Source: Paractinoplanes maris
GTDB lineage: Bacteria; Actinomycetota; Actinomycetes; Mycobacteriales; Micromonosporaceae
Reading direction: 5' to 3'
DNA: 64,000 nucleotides
Assembly: GCF_023544465.1 (NCBI RefSeq)
Contig: NZ_JALPVL010000016.1
Location: 186,001-250,000 of the forward strand
Numbering within the stretch: the first letter of the stretch is position 1; each line of letters begins with the position of its first letter. A program made the translations under genes and the position numbers. This document shows positions 24,592 to 32,895 of the stretch, piece after piece. The notes beneath the pieces were generated by a model. The model was not told the origin of the DNA. It saw nothing but the letters and a program-made list of their open reading frames with translations, and did not search any database.

Positions 24592-26453
24592 AGGTGGCGG
24601 CCTGCGGCACGGCCGGTGAAGAGACAGCTTCCCAGGAACGTGCCTTCCAGGGCGTTGTAGCCGTGTACGCCGCCGCCGCCGAAGCCGGCTACCTCGCCTG
24701 CGGCGTAGAGGCCGGGGATGGGGGTGCCGTCGGCCGCCAAGGCCCGGGAGTTCAGGTCGGTCTGGATGCCGCCCAAGGTCTTGCGGGTCAGGATGTGCAG
24801 CTTGATCCCGATCAGGGGGCCGGCGGCGGGATCCAGCAGGCGGTGCGGTGACGCGGTGCGGCCGATGCGGTCGCCCAGGTAGCGCCGGGAGTTGTGGATT
24901 CCCTGGATCTGGGCGTCCTTGGAGTAGGGGTGGCCGATCTGGCGGTCGCGGTATTCGATCTGGGTGCGGATGGTCGCGGCGTCCAGCAGGGGCTCGTCGG
25001 TCAGCTTGTTCATGCCGGTCACCAGGTCGTCCAGGGTGGACGCGACGACGAAGTCGGCGCCTTTGCGCTTGAACGCCTCGACCGGGGCCGGGGCACCTTT
25101 GCCGAAGATGCGCTCACGGAGGAACGCCTTCTTGTCGCTCGCGGTGATGTCGGGGTTCTGCTCCGAGCCGGAGAGCGCGAACTCCTTCTCGATGATCTTC
25201 TGGGTGAGGATGAACCAGGAGTGGTCGTAGCCGGCGATCTCCGGGGTTGTCCGCAGGTGACGCAGCGTGCTCATCGTGTCGTAACCGGGAAGGCAGGGCG
25301 CGGGCAGACGCCTACCCAGAGCGTCGAACCACATCGACGACGGCGCGGGCAGGATGCGGATGCCGTGGGCCGGCCAGATCGGGTTCCAGTTCTGGATGCC
25401 CTCGGTGTAGTGCCACATGCGGTCGCGGTTGACCAGCCGGGCCCCCGCGTCGGCCGAGATCTCCAGCATGCGCCCGTCGACGTAGGCGGGCACGCCGGTG
25501 ATCATGCGTTCGGGCGCCGACCCGAGACGGTCGGGCCAGTACTTCCGTACGAGATCGTGGTTGCCCCCGATGCCGCCGGACGCCACGACGACCGCCTGCG
25601 CCGTCAGACTGAAATCGCCGACCGTCTCGCGGCTGGACGGTTCGCCACGGGCACCGTCCGACGGCTCGAGGACCTTTCCGCGTACGCCGGTGACGGCACC
25701 GTTCTCCACGATGAGCTCATCAACACGGTGCCGGTAGCGGAACGTCACGAGACCGCGCGCCGCCGCGTCCAGGATCGACCGCACGAAGGGCGCGACCACC
25801 CCGGTCCCGGTCCCCCAGGTGACATGGAAGCGCGGCACCGAGTTGCCGTGACCGTCGGCCCGCAGACTGCCCCGCTCGGCCCATCCCACAGTCGGCAGCC
25901 ACGACATCCCCAGCGAGGACAGCCAGGCCCGCTTCTCCCCGGCGGCGAACTCGACATAGGCCCGAGCCCAGCGAACAGCCCACTCGTCCTCCCCCCGCCC
26001 CGCGAACGGCCGACTGGAGGTGGCGGCGGCGGAGGTCGCGGCGGCAGAGGTGGCGGCGGCGGAGGTCGCGGCGGCAGAGGTGGTGGTGGCGTCGGAGGTC
26101 GCGGCGGCAGAGGTGGCGGCGGCAGAGGTGGTGGTGGCGTCGGAGGTCGCGGCGGCAGTGATGGTGGCGGCGGAGGGAGCGGAGGGAGAGGTGGGCGCGG
26201 CGGTCAGGCGGTCGAAGGCGGCGCTGCCTTGCCAGTCGCTCCAGGCCAGGTCGACGGAGTCGGAGACGCGCATGCGGCGCTGTTCGGGGGTGTCGACGAG
26301 GAAGAGGCCGCCGAAGGACCAGAACGCCTGGCCGCCCAGGTTGGCGGCGTTCTCCTGGTCGACCAGGAGGACGTGCTTGCCGGCCGAGGTGAGCTCGTGG
26401 GCGGCGGCCAGACCTGCGAGGCCGGCACCGACGACGATGACGTCTGCGTCCAT
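24576..26453 (-). CDS. FAD-binding dehydrogenase (KstD/fumarate-reductase flavoprotein type) with a low-complexity insertion
   Basis: A flavoprotein of 625 residues in the FAD-binding dehydrogenase group (fumarate reductase/3-ketosteroid dehydrogenase superfamily). FAD contacts are the N-terminal DVIVVGAGLAGLAAAHEL and the C-terminal GLYAAGEVAGFGGGG. NLGGQAFWSFGGLF, HGNSVPRFHVTWGTG and RMWHYTEGIQNW are typical of the subgroup, which is usually about 550 residues. The excess is an Ala/Thr/Ser repeat (AAATS units, about residues 84-150) inserted after SAAFDRLT, where homologues as I recall them run straight on to the W.RRWA.AY helix. The substrate is unknown. It follows the TetR gene by 34 bp on the same strand and is probably controlled by it. 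Confidence 0.88.
   Translation of the reverse strand: MDADVIVVGAGLAGLAAAHELTSAGKHVLLVDQENAANLGGQAFWSFGGLFLVDTPEQRRMRVSDSVDLAWSDWQGSAAFDRLTAAPTSPSAPSAATITAAATSDATTTSAAATSAAATSDATTTSAAATSAAATSAAATSAAATSSRPFAGRGEDEWAVRWARAYVEFAAGEKRAWLSSLGMSWLPTVGWAERGSLRADGHGNSVPRFHVTWGTGTGVVAPFVRSILDAAARGLVTFRYRHRVDELIVENGAVTGVRGKVLEPSDGARGEPSSRETVGDFSLTAQAVVVASGGIGGNHDLVRKYWPDRLGSAPERMITGVPAYVDGRMLEISADAGARLVNRDRMWHYTEGIQNWNPIWPAHGIRILPAPSSMWFDALGRRLPAPCLPGYDTMSTLRHLRTTPEIAGYDHSWFILTQKIIEKEFALSGSEQNPDITASDKKAFLRERIFGKGAPAPVEAFKRKGADFVVASTLDDLVTGMNKLTDEPLLDAATIRTQIEYRDRQIGHPYSKDAQIQGIHNSRRYLGDRIGRTASPHRLLDPAAGPLIGIKLHILTRKTLGGIQTDLNSRALAADGTPIPGLYAAGEVAGFGGGGVHGYNALEGTFLGSCLFTGRAAGRHLTQTL
26017..26176. repeat. 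15/18-bp coding minisatellite inside the FAD dehydrogenase gene
   Basis: About ten units of 15 bp (GAGGTCGCGGCGGCA and variants) and 18 bp, all multiples of three, encode AAATS and DATTTS blocks on the minus strand. The units form a higher-order pattern in which a 15+15+18-bp block is repeated. Confidence 0.85.
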
Positions 26454-26487
26454 GGCCCGGCAATGTACCGGAAATACCGAAGAAGTT

Positions 26488-27063
26488 TCAGCTTCCGAGG
26501 CGCGCGGGAGCCAGCAAGGCCCGCAATCCGATGAACGACTCGCGCAGATGATCGGCCAGCGCGCCGCCGGCCGGGTCGGACACCCAGCGGGCGAACGCCA
26601 CCTTGAACGCGGCCACACCGGCCTCGGCCGCCAGCGCCGCCGCCGGGTCGTCGAGGCCGCGGGCGCGCAGGACCTCGGTCAGGGCGGCAGCCACCCGGTG
26701 CAGCTTGGCGATCTCCCGCTCCTGCAGCGCCGGGTTGGCGTCGATCACCGTCTGGCGCTGCCGCGAATACTCGACCGGGGGAAAGTAGTGCTCCGCGGCC
26801 CGCTCGAACGCGTCGGCGACCGCGTCGAGGCCCGCCGGCCGGGACGAGCCGGCCACCGACTCGACGAGCATCTCCTGCAGGCGCTCGGAGCCGGCGAACA
26901 GCACCTCACGCTTGTCGGTGAAGTGGCGGAAGAACGTGCGCTCGGTGAGGCCGGCCCGCTCGGCGATCTCGGCCACCGTGGTCTGGTCGAAGCCGTACTC
27001 GGCATACAGATCCATCGCCGCCTGCCGGAGGCGGGACTGCGCGTTCGGCTCCCATCGGCCCAT
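26488..27063 (-). CDS. TetR-family transcriptional regulator
   Basis: A 191-residue repressor with the usual N-terminal helix-turn-helix: AAMDLYAEYGFDQTTVAEIAERAGLTERTFFRHFTDKREVLF. The C-terminal ligand domain is helical and unassigned. The gene heads an operon with the FAD dehydrogenase (34-bp gap) and diverges from the SDR-like gene. The 127-bp region between starts contains three 17-bp palindromes that are its likely binding sites, controlling both directions. The ligand is unknown, perhaps the substrate of one of the two enzymes. Confidence 0.93.
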   Translation of the reverse strand: MGRWEPNAQSRLRQAAMDLYAEYGFDQTTVAEIAERAGLTERTFFRHFTDKREVLFAGSERLQEMLVESVAGSSRPAGLDAVADAFERAAEHYFPPVEYSRQRQTVIDANPALQEREIAKLHRVAAALTEVLRARGLDDPAAALAAEAGVAAFKVAFARWVSDPAGGALADHLRESFIGLRALLAPARLGS

Positions 27064-27079
27064 GCCCCCATCTTATGCG

Positions 27080-27161
27080 ACGTCAGTTCCTGACATCACA
27101 GCCCGGAAAGTATGTCAGTCGCTGACATCATGACGTAGGGTCTGATGTCAGCGACTGACAT
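27080..27161. promoter_or_regulatory. Triple TetR-type operator array
   Basis: Three 17-bp palindromes lie at 27080-27096 (ACGTCAGTTCCTGACAT), 27112-27128 (ATGTCAGTCGCTGACAT) and 27145-27161 (ATGTCAGCGACTGACAT). The consensus is ATGTCAG-N3-CTGACAT. Centre spacings are 32 and 33 bp, close to three helical turns, so bound dimers would share one face. The last ends 29 bp before the SDR-like ATG. Confidence 0.82.
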
Positions 27162-27190
27162 CGGTCGCGGAAGAGAAGAGAGGAACTGTC

Positions 27191-28111
27191 ATGCGCGTAT
27201 TCGTCACCGGCGCCTCGGGCTGGATCGGCTCGGCCGTCGTCCCGGAGCTGCTGAAGCACGGCCACCAGGTCACCGGTCTGGCTCGGTCCGACGCCTCGGC
27301 CCAGCGGCTCACCGACCTCCAGGCCGACGTCCTGCGCGGCGATCTCGACGCCCTCGACGTGCTCCAGGAGGGCGCCCGGACCCACGACGCCGTCATCCAC
27401 CTGGCCTTTGTGCACGACTTCAGCAACCTGGCCGAGTCGCTGCGCAAGGACCGCGCCGCCATCGACGCCATCGGTGACGCGCTCGCGGGCACCGGCCGGC
27501 CGTTCGCGATCGCCTCGGGCACTCTCGGCATCACCGTGGGCACGGTCGCGACCGAGAGCGACCTGGCCGACCCGGCCGCCGGCCACCCGCGGCAGCAGTC
27601 CGCCGCGGCGGCTCTGGCGCTGGCCGACCGGCAGGTGCGGCCGATCGTCGTCCGCCTGTCCCCCACGGTGCACGGCGACGGTGACTACGGCTTCGTCCCG
27701 GCACTGATCAAGGTCGCCCGCGAGCGCGGCGTCTCCGGCTACATCGGCGCCGGTGACAGCCGCTGGACAGCCGTCCACCGCGACGACGCCGCCACCCTGT
27801 TCCGCCTGGCCATCGAACACGCCGCCACAGACACCGCGAGCGAGAGCCCAGCACCCGAAGACGCGACGCGCGGCCTCGTGCTTCACGCCGTGGCCGAGGA
27901 GGCCCTGACCGCTCGCGACATCGCCGAGGCCATCGGCCGCGGCCTCGGCGTGCCCACCGCCGAGTCGACGATGGAGGCGCTCGGCTGGATCGGCCCGATG
28001 TTCGCCGCCGACGGGCCGGCCTCGAGCAGCCTGACCCGCGAACTCCTCGGCTGGAAGCCCACCGGCCCGACCCTGTTCGACGACCTCGCCCAGGGTCACT
28101 ACTTCAAGTAA
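27191..28111 (+). CDS. NAD(P)-dependent epimerase/atypical SDR family protein
   Basis: A 306-residue Rossmann-fold enzyme. The dinucleotide motif VTGASGWIGSAVVPELL at the N-terminus and the AVIHLAF element near residue 70 fit atypical short-chain dehydrogenases. The classical YxxxK catalytic pair is not obvious: the Tyr region reads PRQQSAAAALALADRQV, so catalysis may differ from true epimerases. The ATG has AGAGAGGAAC upstream, a good ribosome binding site. It diverges from the TetR gene and lies downstream of the operator array, so it is very probably repressed by that regulator together with the FAD dehydrogenase. Confidence 0.88.
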   Translation: MRVFVTGASGWIGSAVVPELLKHGHQVTGLARSDASAQRLTDLQADVLRGDLDALDVLQEGARTHDAVIHLAFVHDFSNLAESLRKDRAAIDAIGDALAGTGRPFAIASGTLGITVGTVATESDLADPAAGHPRQQSAAAALALADRQVRPIVVRLSPTVHGDGDYGFVPALIKVARERGVSGYIGAGDSRWTAVHRDDAATLFRLAIEHAATDTASESPAPEDATRGLVLHAVAEEALTARDIAEAIGRGLGVPTAESTMEALGWIGPMFAADGPASSSLTRELLGWKPTGPTLFDDLAQGHYFK

Positions 28112-28126
28112 CCCCTGAACGAAATC

Positions 28127-28143
28127 CTTAAGAAACAATTAAG
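28127..28143. promoter_or_regulatory. AT-rich inverted repeat upstream of the lyase-like pseudogene
   Basis: CTTAAGAAACAATTAAG has CTTAA/TTAAG arms and is strikingly AT-rich for this genome. It lies 89-105 bp before the lyase-like start and may be a regulator site for the carbohydrate-enzyme pair that follows. Confidence 0.35.
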
Positions 28144-28164
28144 TCGGTCGATATGCCCTTGACC

Positions 28165-28230
28165 GGGATCTCCCGGGATGAGAACTGTTAACTACCTTTC
28201 CGGTTCTCCACCCCCATCCCGGGAGATCCC
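28165..28230 (+). promoter_or_regulatory. 16-bp inverted repeat forming a leader hairpin over the ribosome binding site
   Basis: GGGATCTCCCGGGATG (28165-28180) is perfectly complementary to CATCCCGGGAGATCCC (28215-28230). The loop is 34 nt, and the right arm contains the GGGAG ribosome binding site directly before the ATG at 28232. In RNA this would hide the translation start. As DNA the two arms could also be a pair of operators sharing TCCCGGGA. Confidence 0.6.
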
Positions 28231-28231
28231 C

Positions 28232-29178
28232 ATGCGCAGACGCGCACTCCTGGCCGCGTTCCTGGCTCTGACCGCGGCGACCGCCACCTTCGGTGTTCGC
28301 CTCGCCACCGCCGACGCCGCCCCGATCACCTTCACCCACCCCGGCGTCCTGGTCAGCCGGGCCCAGCTCGATTTCGTCAAGAGCAGGGTCGCGGAGAAGG
28401 AACAGCCCTGGACGGCGGCCTACGACCAGATGCTGGCCAGCCGTTACGCCTCGCTCTCGCGGACGCCCGCCCCCGCGCGGCCGAGATCATCAAGCACGCG
28501 TACGGGAATTGGCCCGGCCAGGCCCGGTTCGCCACCATGCTGCGGACCGTCCATCTGCCCGTCGTCCTACCCGGGAGCAGCAACAACGGCAACTGGGAGC
28601 TGTCGATGATGGAGGCCGCCGTCGGCATCTCCGTCTTCCTCGACGACAAGAGCAGCTTCGACCGGGCGATCAGCCGCTTCCAGGCGCGCGCGGCGTCGTA
28701 CATCTATGTCGCGGCCGACGGCGCCCAGCCGAAATACCCACCGGCCGGCAGCGTCGACACCCGGGCCGAGCTGATCAGCTTCTGGCAGGGGCAGAGCACC
28801 TTCGTCGACGGGCTGTCCCAGGAGACCTGCCGCGACTTCGTGCACACCGGGTACGGCCTGAGCGCGATCAGCCACGTCGCCGAGACCACCCGCATCCAGG
28901 GCCAGGACCTGTGGCCGGCGGTGGCCGAGCGGATGCGGCACGCGCTCGGGCTGCACACCAAGTTCGAGAACGGTACGGCCGTCCCGTCGACCCTGTGCGG
29001 CGGCTCCGTCGTCAAGGGGCTGGGCCCGGTCACCGAGGTCGCCTACAACGCGCTCGCCAACCGGCTCGGCATCGCGATGGCCAACAGCCGCACCTACACC
29101 GAGTCACGCCGCCCGCAGGGCACGAACAACCTGTTCGTCGCCTGGGAGACGCTCACCCACGCCGACAACCCCGCTTAA
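28232..29178 (+). pseudogene. Decayed secreted alginate-lyase-like gene (internal deletion and frameshift)
   Basis: The first part (from the ATG at 28232) encodes a signal peptide and ITFTHPGVLVSRAQLDFVKS...YDQMLASRYASLS, the start of an alginate-lyase-domain protein. Near 28470 the matching frame changes. From about 28471 the other frame reads PRAAEIIKHAYGNWPGQARFATML and continues as NGNWELSMMEAAVGISVFLDD to a stop at 29178. About 65-70 residues expected between these parts in intact relatives (from my memory of the family) are absent, so the event is a deletion of some 200 bp that is not a multiple of three. The lost segment normally carries core helices. It stands 9 bp upstream of the ricin-B/beta-helix gene and would have been co-transcribed with it. 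Confidence 0.78.
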
Positions 29179-29187
29179 GGACACCGG

Positions 29188-31353
29188 ATGAGAAGAAGAA
29201 TCCTGGCCGGCGCTGTCCTCAGCGCGACCGTCATCGGCCTGGGGGTCGTCGGCGTCACCCAGGCCCTGGCCGCCACCACCGGCACCGTCGTCAGCTCGGC
29301 CAACGGCAAGTGCCTGGACGTGACCAACGGCAGCACGGCCAACGGCAACCAGCCGCAGATGTGGACCTGCTCCGCCGGCCCCAACCAGACCTGGACGCTG
29401 GGCGACGACGGCTCGGTCCGGGGCCTCGGCAAGTGCCTCGACGTGGCCAACGGGGCCACCACCGACGGCGCGGTCGTGCACCTGTGGGACTGCTACGCCG
29501 GTCTGACCAGCCAGCAGTGGACCTTGAATGCGGCCCGGGACCTGGTCAACGTCAAGGCCGGCAAGTGCCTCGACATCACCGGCAACAACCTGGCCGACGG
29601 CGCGAAGTTGCAGCTGTGGACGTGCGGCGGCGGCGCCAACCAGAAGTGGACGATGAACGGAGCCTCGACGCCGCCCCCGACCACCGTGCCGCCCAACCCG
29701 AACAACCCCGACCTCGGCCCCAACGTGAGCATCTTCGACCCGTCGATGTCGGCGTCGACCATCCAGAACCGGCTCAACACGGTCTTCAACCAACAGGTCC
29801 AGAACCAGTTCGGTACGCAGCGGTACGCGCTGCTGTTCAAGCCGGGCAGCTACACCAACGACGTCAACGTCGGCTTCTTCACCCAGGTCGCCGGTCTCGG
29901 CCTCAACCCCGACCAGGTCAATATCAACGGGCACGTGCACGCCGAGGCCGACTGGTGGCCGGACGGCTCGCAGAACGCCACCCAGAATTTCTGGCGGGCC
30001 GCCGAGGGTCTCAGCGTGACGCCGCCGGACGGCCTGGACCGCTGGGCGGTGTCCCAGGCCGCGCCGTACCGCCGGATGCACGTACGCGGGAATCTGGCCC
30101 TCTCCGACGGTGGCTGGTCGTCCGGCGGCTTCATCGCCGACTCCAAGGTCGACGGGCAGATCCAGTCGGGGTCCCAGCAGCAGTTCCTCACCCGCAACTC
30201 GCAGATGGGCAGCTGGAACGGCTCGAACTGGAACCAGGTCTTCGTCGGCTCACCGGGCGCGCCCGCGCAGAGCTTCCCCAACCCGCCGTTCACCACGATC
30301 GGCTCGTCGCCCACCATCGCCGAGAAGCCCTACCTGTACGTGGACTCGGCCGGCGCCTACCAGGTCTTCGTACCCGCCCTGCGCAGCAACGCGAGCGGCA
30401 CCACCTGGGCCGGCGGCAACCCGGCCGGGTCCAGCCTGCCGATCAGCACCTTCTATGTCGTCAAGCCGGGCGACACGGCGGCGACCATCAACGCGGCCCT
30501 CGCCGCCGGCAAGAACCTGCTGGTCACCCCGGGCGTCTACAACCTCAGCCAGACGCTGAACGTCACCCGGGCCAACACGGTGATCCTCGGGCTGGGCCTG
30601 GCCACCTTCGTCCCCACCGGGGGCGTGAACGCCATGCAGATCGCCGACGTGGACGGCGTACGGCTGGCCGGGGTCCTCTTCGACGCGGGCACCACCAACT
30701 CGAACACGCTGCTGCAGGTCGGCCCGGCCAACTCGTCGGCGTCGCACGCGGCCAACCCGACCGTGCTCTCCGACGTCTTCGTGCGGGTCGGCGGCTCGAT
30801 CGCCGGCAAGGCCACGGTCAGCGTCGAGGTCAACAGCGACAACGTGATCGGCGACCACGCGTGGATCTGGCGGGCCGACCACGGCAACGGCGGCACGGTC
30901 GGCTGGACCATCAACACCGGCCGGAACGGGCTGATCGTCAACGGTGACAACGTCACGTTCTACGGCTTGTTCGTCGAGCACTACCAGCAGTACCAGACGA
31001 TCTGGAACGGCAACGGCGGCCGGACCTACTTCTATCAGAACGAGATGCCCTACGACCCGCCGAACCAGGCGGCCTGGATGAACGGCTCGACCCGCGGCTG
31101 GGCGGCCTACAAGGTGGCCGACTCGGTGACCACGCACGAGGCCTGGGGTCTGGGCAGCTACTGCTTCTTCAACGTCAACCCGGCGGTCGTCGCCGCCCGG
31201 GCGTTCGAGGTGCCGGTCAAGCCGGGGGTGCGCTTCCACGACATGGTGACGGTCTCGCTCGGCGGCACCGGCACGATCACCAACGTCATCAACAGCACCG
31301 GTCAGACAGTCAACAGCGGCCACCAGGTGACGAGCATCGTCAGCGGGCCGTAA
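29188..31353 (+). CDS. Secreted ricin-B lectin / right-handed beta-helix protein
   Basis: A 721-residue secreted protein, probably a carbohydrate-active enzyme. A signal peptide (about 1-29, ending ALA) precedes a ricin-type beta-trefoil (about 30-155) with three GKCLDV/GKCLDI repeats and QxW ends (NQTW, SQQW, NQKW). A PPPTTVPPNPN linker leads to a long domain (about 175-715). This has two pectate-lyase-like beta-helix segments, with YALLFKPGSY, KNLLVTPGVYNL, NVIGDHAWIWRADHG and VTFYGLFVEHYQQYQTIWNG as family marks. Such proteins are often mis-annotated as adenylyl cyclase or coagulation-factor-like. The ATG has AAGGAC upstream. The lyase-like pseudogene precedes it, so both probably target the same polysaccharide. 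Activity is not established. Confidence 0.8.
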   Translation: MRRRILAGAVLSATVIGLGVVGVTQALAATTGTVVSSANGKCLDVTNGSTANGNQPQMWTCSAGPNQTWTLGDDGSVRGLGKCLDVANGATTDGAVVHLWDCYAGLTSQQWTLNAARDLVNVKAGKCLDITGNNLADGAKLQLWTCGGGANQKWTMNGASTPPPTTVPPNPNNPDLGPNVSIFDPSMSASTIQNRLNTVFNQQVQNQFGTQRYALLFKPGSYTNDVNVGFFTQVAGLGLNPDQVNINGHVHAEADWWPDGSQNATQNFWRAAEGLSVTPPDGLDRWAVSQAAPYRRMHVRGNLALSDGGWSSGGFIADSKVDGQIQSGSQQQFLTRNSQMGSWNGSNWNQVFVGSPGAPAQSFPNPPFTTIGSSPTIAEKPYLYVDSAGAYQVFVPALRSNASGTTWAGGNPAGSSLPISTFYVVKPGDTAATINAALAAGKNLLVTPGVYNLSQTLNVTRANTVILGLGLATFVPTGGVNAMQIADVDGVRLAGVLFDAGTTNSNTLLQVGPANSSASHAANPTVLSDVFVRVGGSIAGKATVSVEVNSDNVIGDHAWIWRADHGNGGTVGWTINTGRNGLIVNGDNVTFYGLFVEHYQQYQTIWNGNGGRTYFYQNEMPYDPPNQAAWMNGSTRGWAAYKVADSVTTHEAWGLGSYCFFNVNPAVVAARAFEVPVKPGVRFHDMVTVSLGGTGTITNVINSTGQTVNSGHQVTSIVSGP

Positions 31354-31401
31354 AGACCGAATCCCCTCCGCGGGGCCGGCACCGTCGAACACCATGGAAG
31401 C

Positions 31402-32832
31402 ATGCGTCCCCTGCTGCGCTTGGAGTCGACGGTGCCGGCCGCCGGGCTGGTCACGTTCCTGCTGGTCTTCGGCGTGCTCGGCGGCCCCTCGGACCCGGCG
31501 CCGGCCGCGCGGTGGGTCGGGCTCGGCGTGCTGGTCGCGCCCGCGATCATGGTGTACGCCCACCGGGGCGCGGCGGCGTGGGCGGGCCTGCTGGGCGCGG
31601 TGCTGTGGACCCCGCTGGCCACCGGTTTCGCCACGGTCCTCACCACCTGGGCGTACGCGGCGGTGACCATCCTCGTCGCCCGCCTCGACACTGACCCGGC
31701 GCCGCTGCCCGTCCCGCACCGCCGCCCGCCGGCCCCGTACTCCCTGCCCCACGTGGCCGCCCCGGCCGAGGTCGGCGGTTTCGCGCTGCTGGTCGGGTCG
31801 GCCGCCGGGGTGGTCTGGGTCGGGGTCGACGACGCCGCCGTGCCCTGGCTGGCCGCCACGATCGCCGCCTTCGGCCTGGGCTGCGCCCTGCTCACCCGGG
31901 CCGTCCGCGCCCAGGCCGCGCTCCGTCGCCTGTTCACCGTGCCGCAGCCCGTGCACGCGGTGCGGGCCGTCGAGCAGGAGGGCTACGTCCACGTGCTGCT
32001 CCCGGCCGAGGACGGCCGCACTGCCCGGGAGTTCGCGTTCGACGTCGCCGAGCCCGAGCCCCGGCACGACGAGGACGACGTGCACACCGAGGCCGCCGTC
32101 CTCTACGGCGACCCACGCCCGGGATCGTGGTGCGCCTTGGAGGTCGGCGACCGCCTGCACGTGCCGGTCGGCCCGGTCGGTGAGGTCATCGAGGTGCCCT
32201 ACGACGTGGTCGAGGGGCTGCCCCGCGAGATCGAGGACGACGAGGAGCAGCTGGTCGACCCCGAGGCGCTGCGCCCGGCCGACCGTGACGCGGACGCCTT
32301 CCAGCCGCGCGAGCACCGCATCTCGCCGCGGCGGGCGTGGACGGCCACGACCGCCATCGGGCTCGGCGCCGCCCTGGGCCTGGCCGAGCTCGCCCGGTTC
32401 GCCGGGCTTCCCCGGGAGGCGCTGATCGCGGTGGCCGCGGTGGCCGGGGCGGCCGGGTTCGAGTACGGGTGGCGCTCGCAGCTGCGGCCCCGGCTGCGCT
32501 GGCACGCGGGTGGCCTGGCCGCGGTCGGCTTCCGCGAGAGCACCCGCCAGCCGTGGGCCACCGACAGCGCGATCGTCCACGACGACGAGGGCACGGTGGT
32601 GCTGACCGCGGGCGAGGCGGTGCTCACCGTGCCGGTCCCCGCGCCCTGGCCGTCGCGCTCCCACCAGCGCACGGCCGACCAGCTGGTGGCGGCGTTGCGC
32701 GACACCCGCATCCGCGCGCTCGAGATGAGCCCGCTCCCCCCGCCGCCCCTGATCGACCAGCCCCGCCGACCGGTCGCGCTCGTCGTCCTCTGGGCCGTTT
32801 CGGTCGCGGCAACGACCCTGATCGTGAACTGA
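31402..32832 (+). CDS. Unknown multi-pass membrane protein
   Basis: A 476-residue protein I do not recognise. Hydrophobic helices appear at about residues 12-32, 38-55, 60-80, 120-140, 145-165, 315-335, 340-355 and at the C-terminus (VALVVLWAVSVAATTLIV). Between them lies a soluble acidic domain (about 185-300) containing EDEEQLVDPEALRPADRDAD and a beta-rich stretch, and another soluble domain at about 370-455. It starts with MRPLLRLES, and a strong terminator follows immediately. It stands alone between the beta-helix gene and the hydroxylase operon. A signalling or envelope role is possible, but nothing shows it. Confidence 0.75.
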   Translation: MRPLLRLESTVPAAGLVTFLLVFGVLGGPSDPAPAARWVGLGVLVAPAIMVYAHRGAAAWAGLLGAVLWTPLATGFATVLTTWAYAAVTILVARLDTDPAPLPVPHRRPPAPYSLPHVAAPAEVGGFALLVGSAAGVVWVGVDDAAVPWLAATIAAFGLGCALLTRAVRAQAALRRLFTVPQPVHAVRAVEQEGYVHVLLPAEDGRTAREFAFDVAEPEPRHDEDDVHTEAAVLYGDPRPGSWCALEVGDRLHVPVGPVGEVIEVPYDVVEGLPREIEDDEEQLVDPEALRPADRDADAFQPREHRISPRRAWTATTAIGLGAALGLAELARFAGLPREALIAVAAVAGAAGFEYGWRSQLRPRLRWHAGGLAAVGFRESTRQPWATDSAIVHDDEGTVVLTAGEAVLTVPVPAPWPSRSHQRTADQLVAALRDTRIRALEMSPLPPPPLIDQPRRPVALVVLWAVSVAATTLIVN

Positions 32833-32834
32833 GT

Positions 32835-32868
32835 TCCGTCCTGCCGTTCCCGTGAACGGCAGGACGGA
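32835..32868 (+). terminator. Perfect 15-bp stem-loop terminator
   Basis: TCCGTCCTGCCGTTC and GAACGGCAGGACGGA pair perfectly around a 4-nt loop, starting 2 bp after the stop codon of the unknown membrane protein. It separates that gene from the hydroxylase operon. Confidence 0.8.
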
Positions 32869-32895
32869 CCCTGAGCGAAACACGACCCGCGTAGC

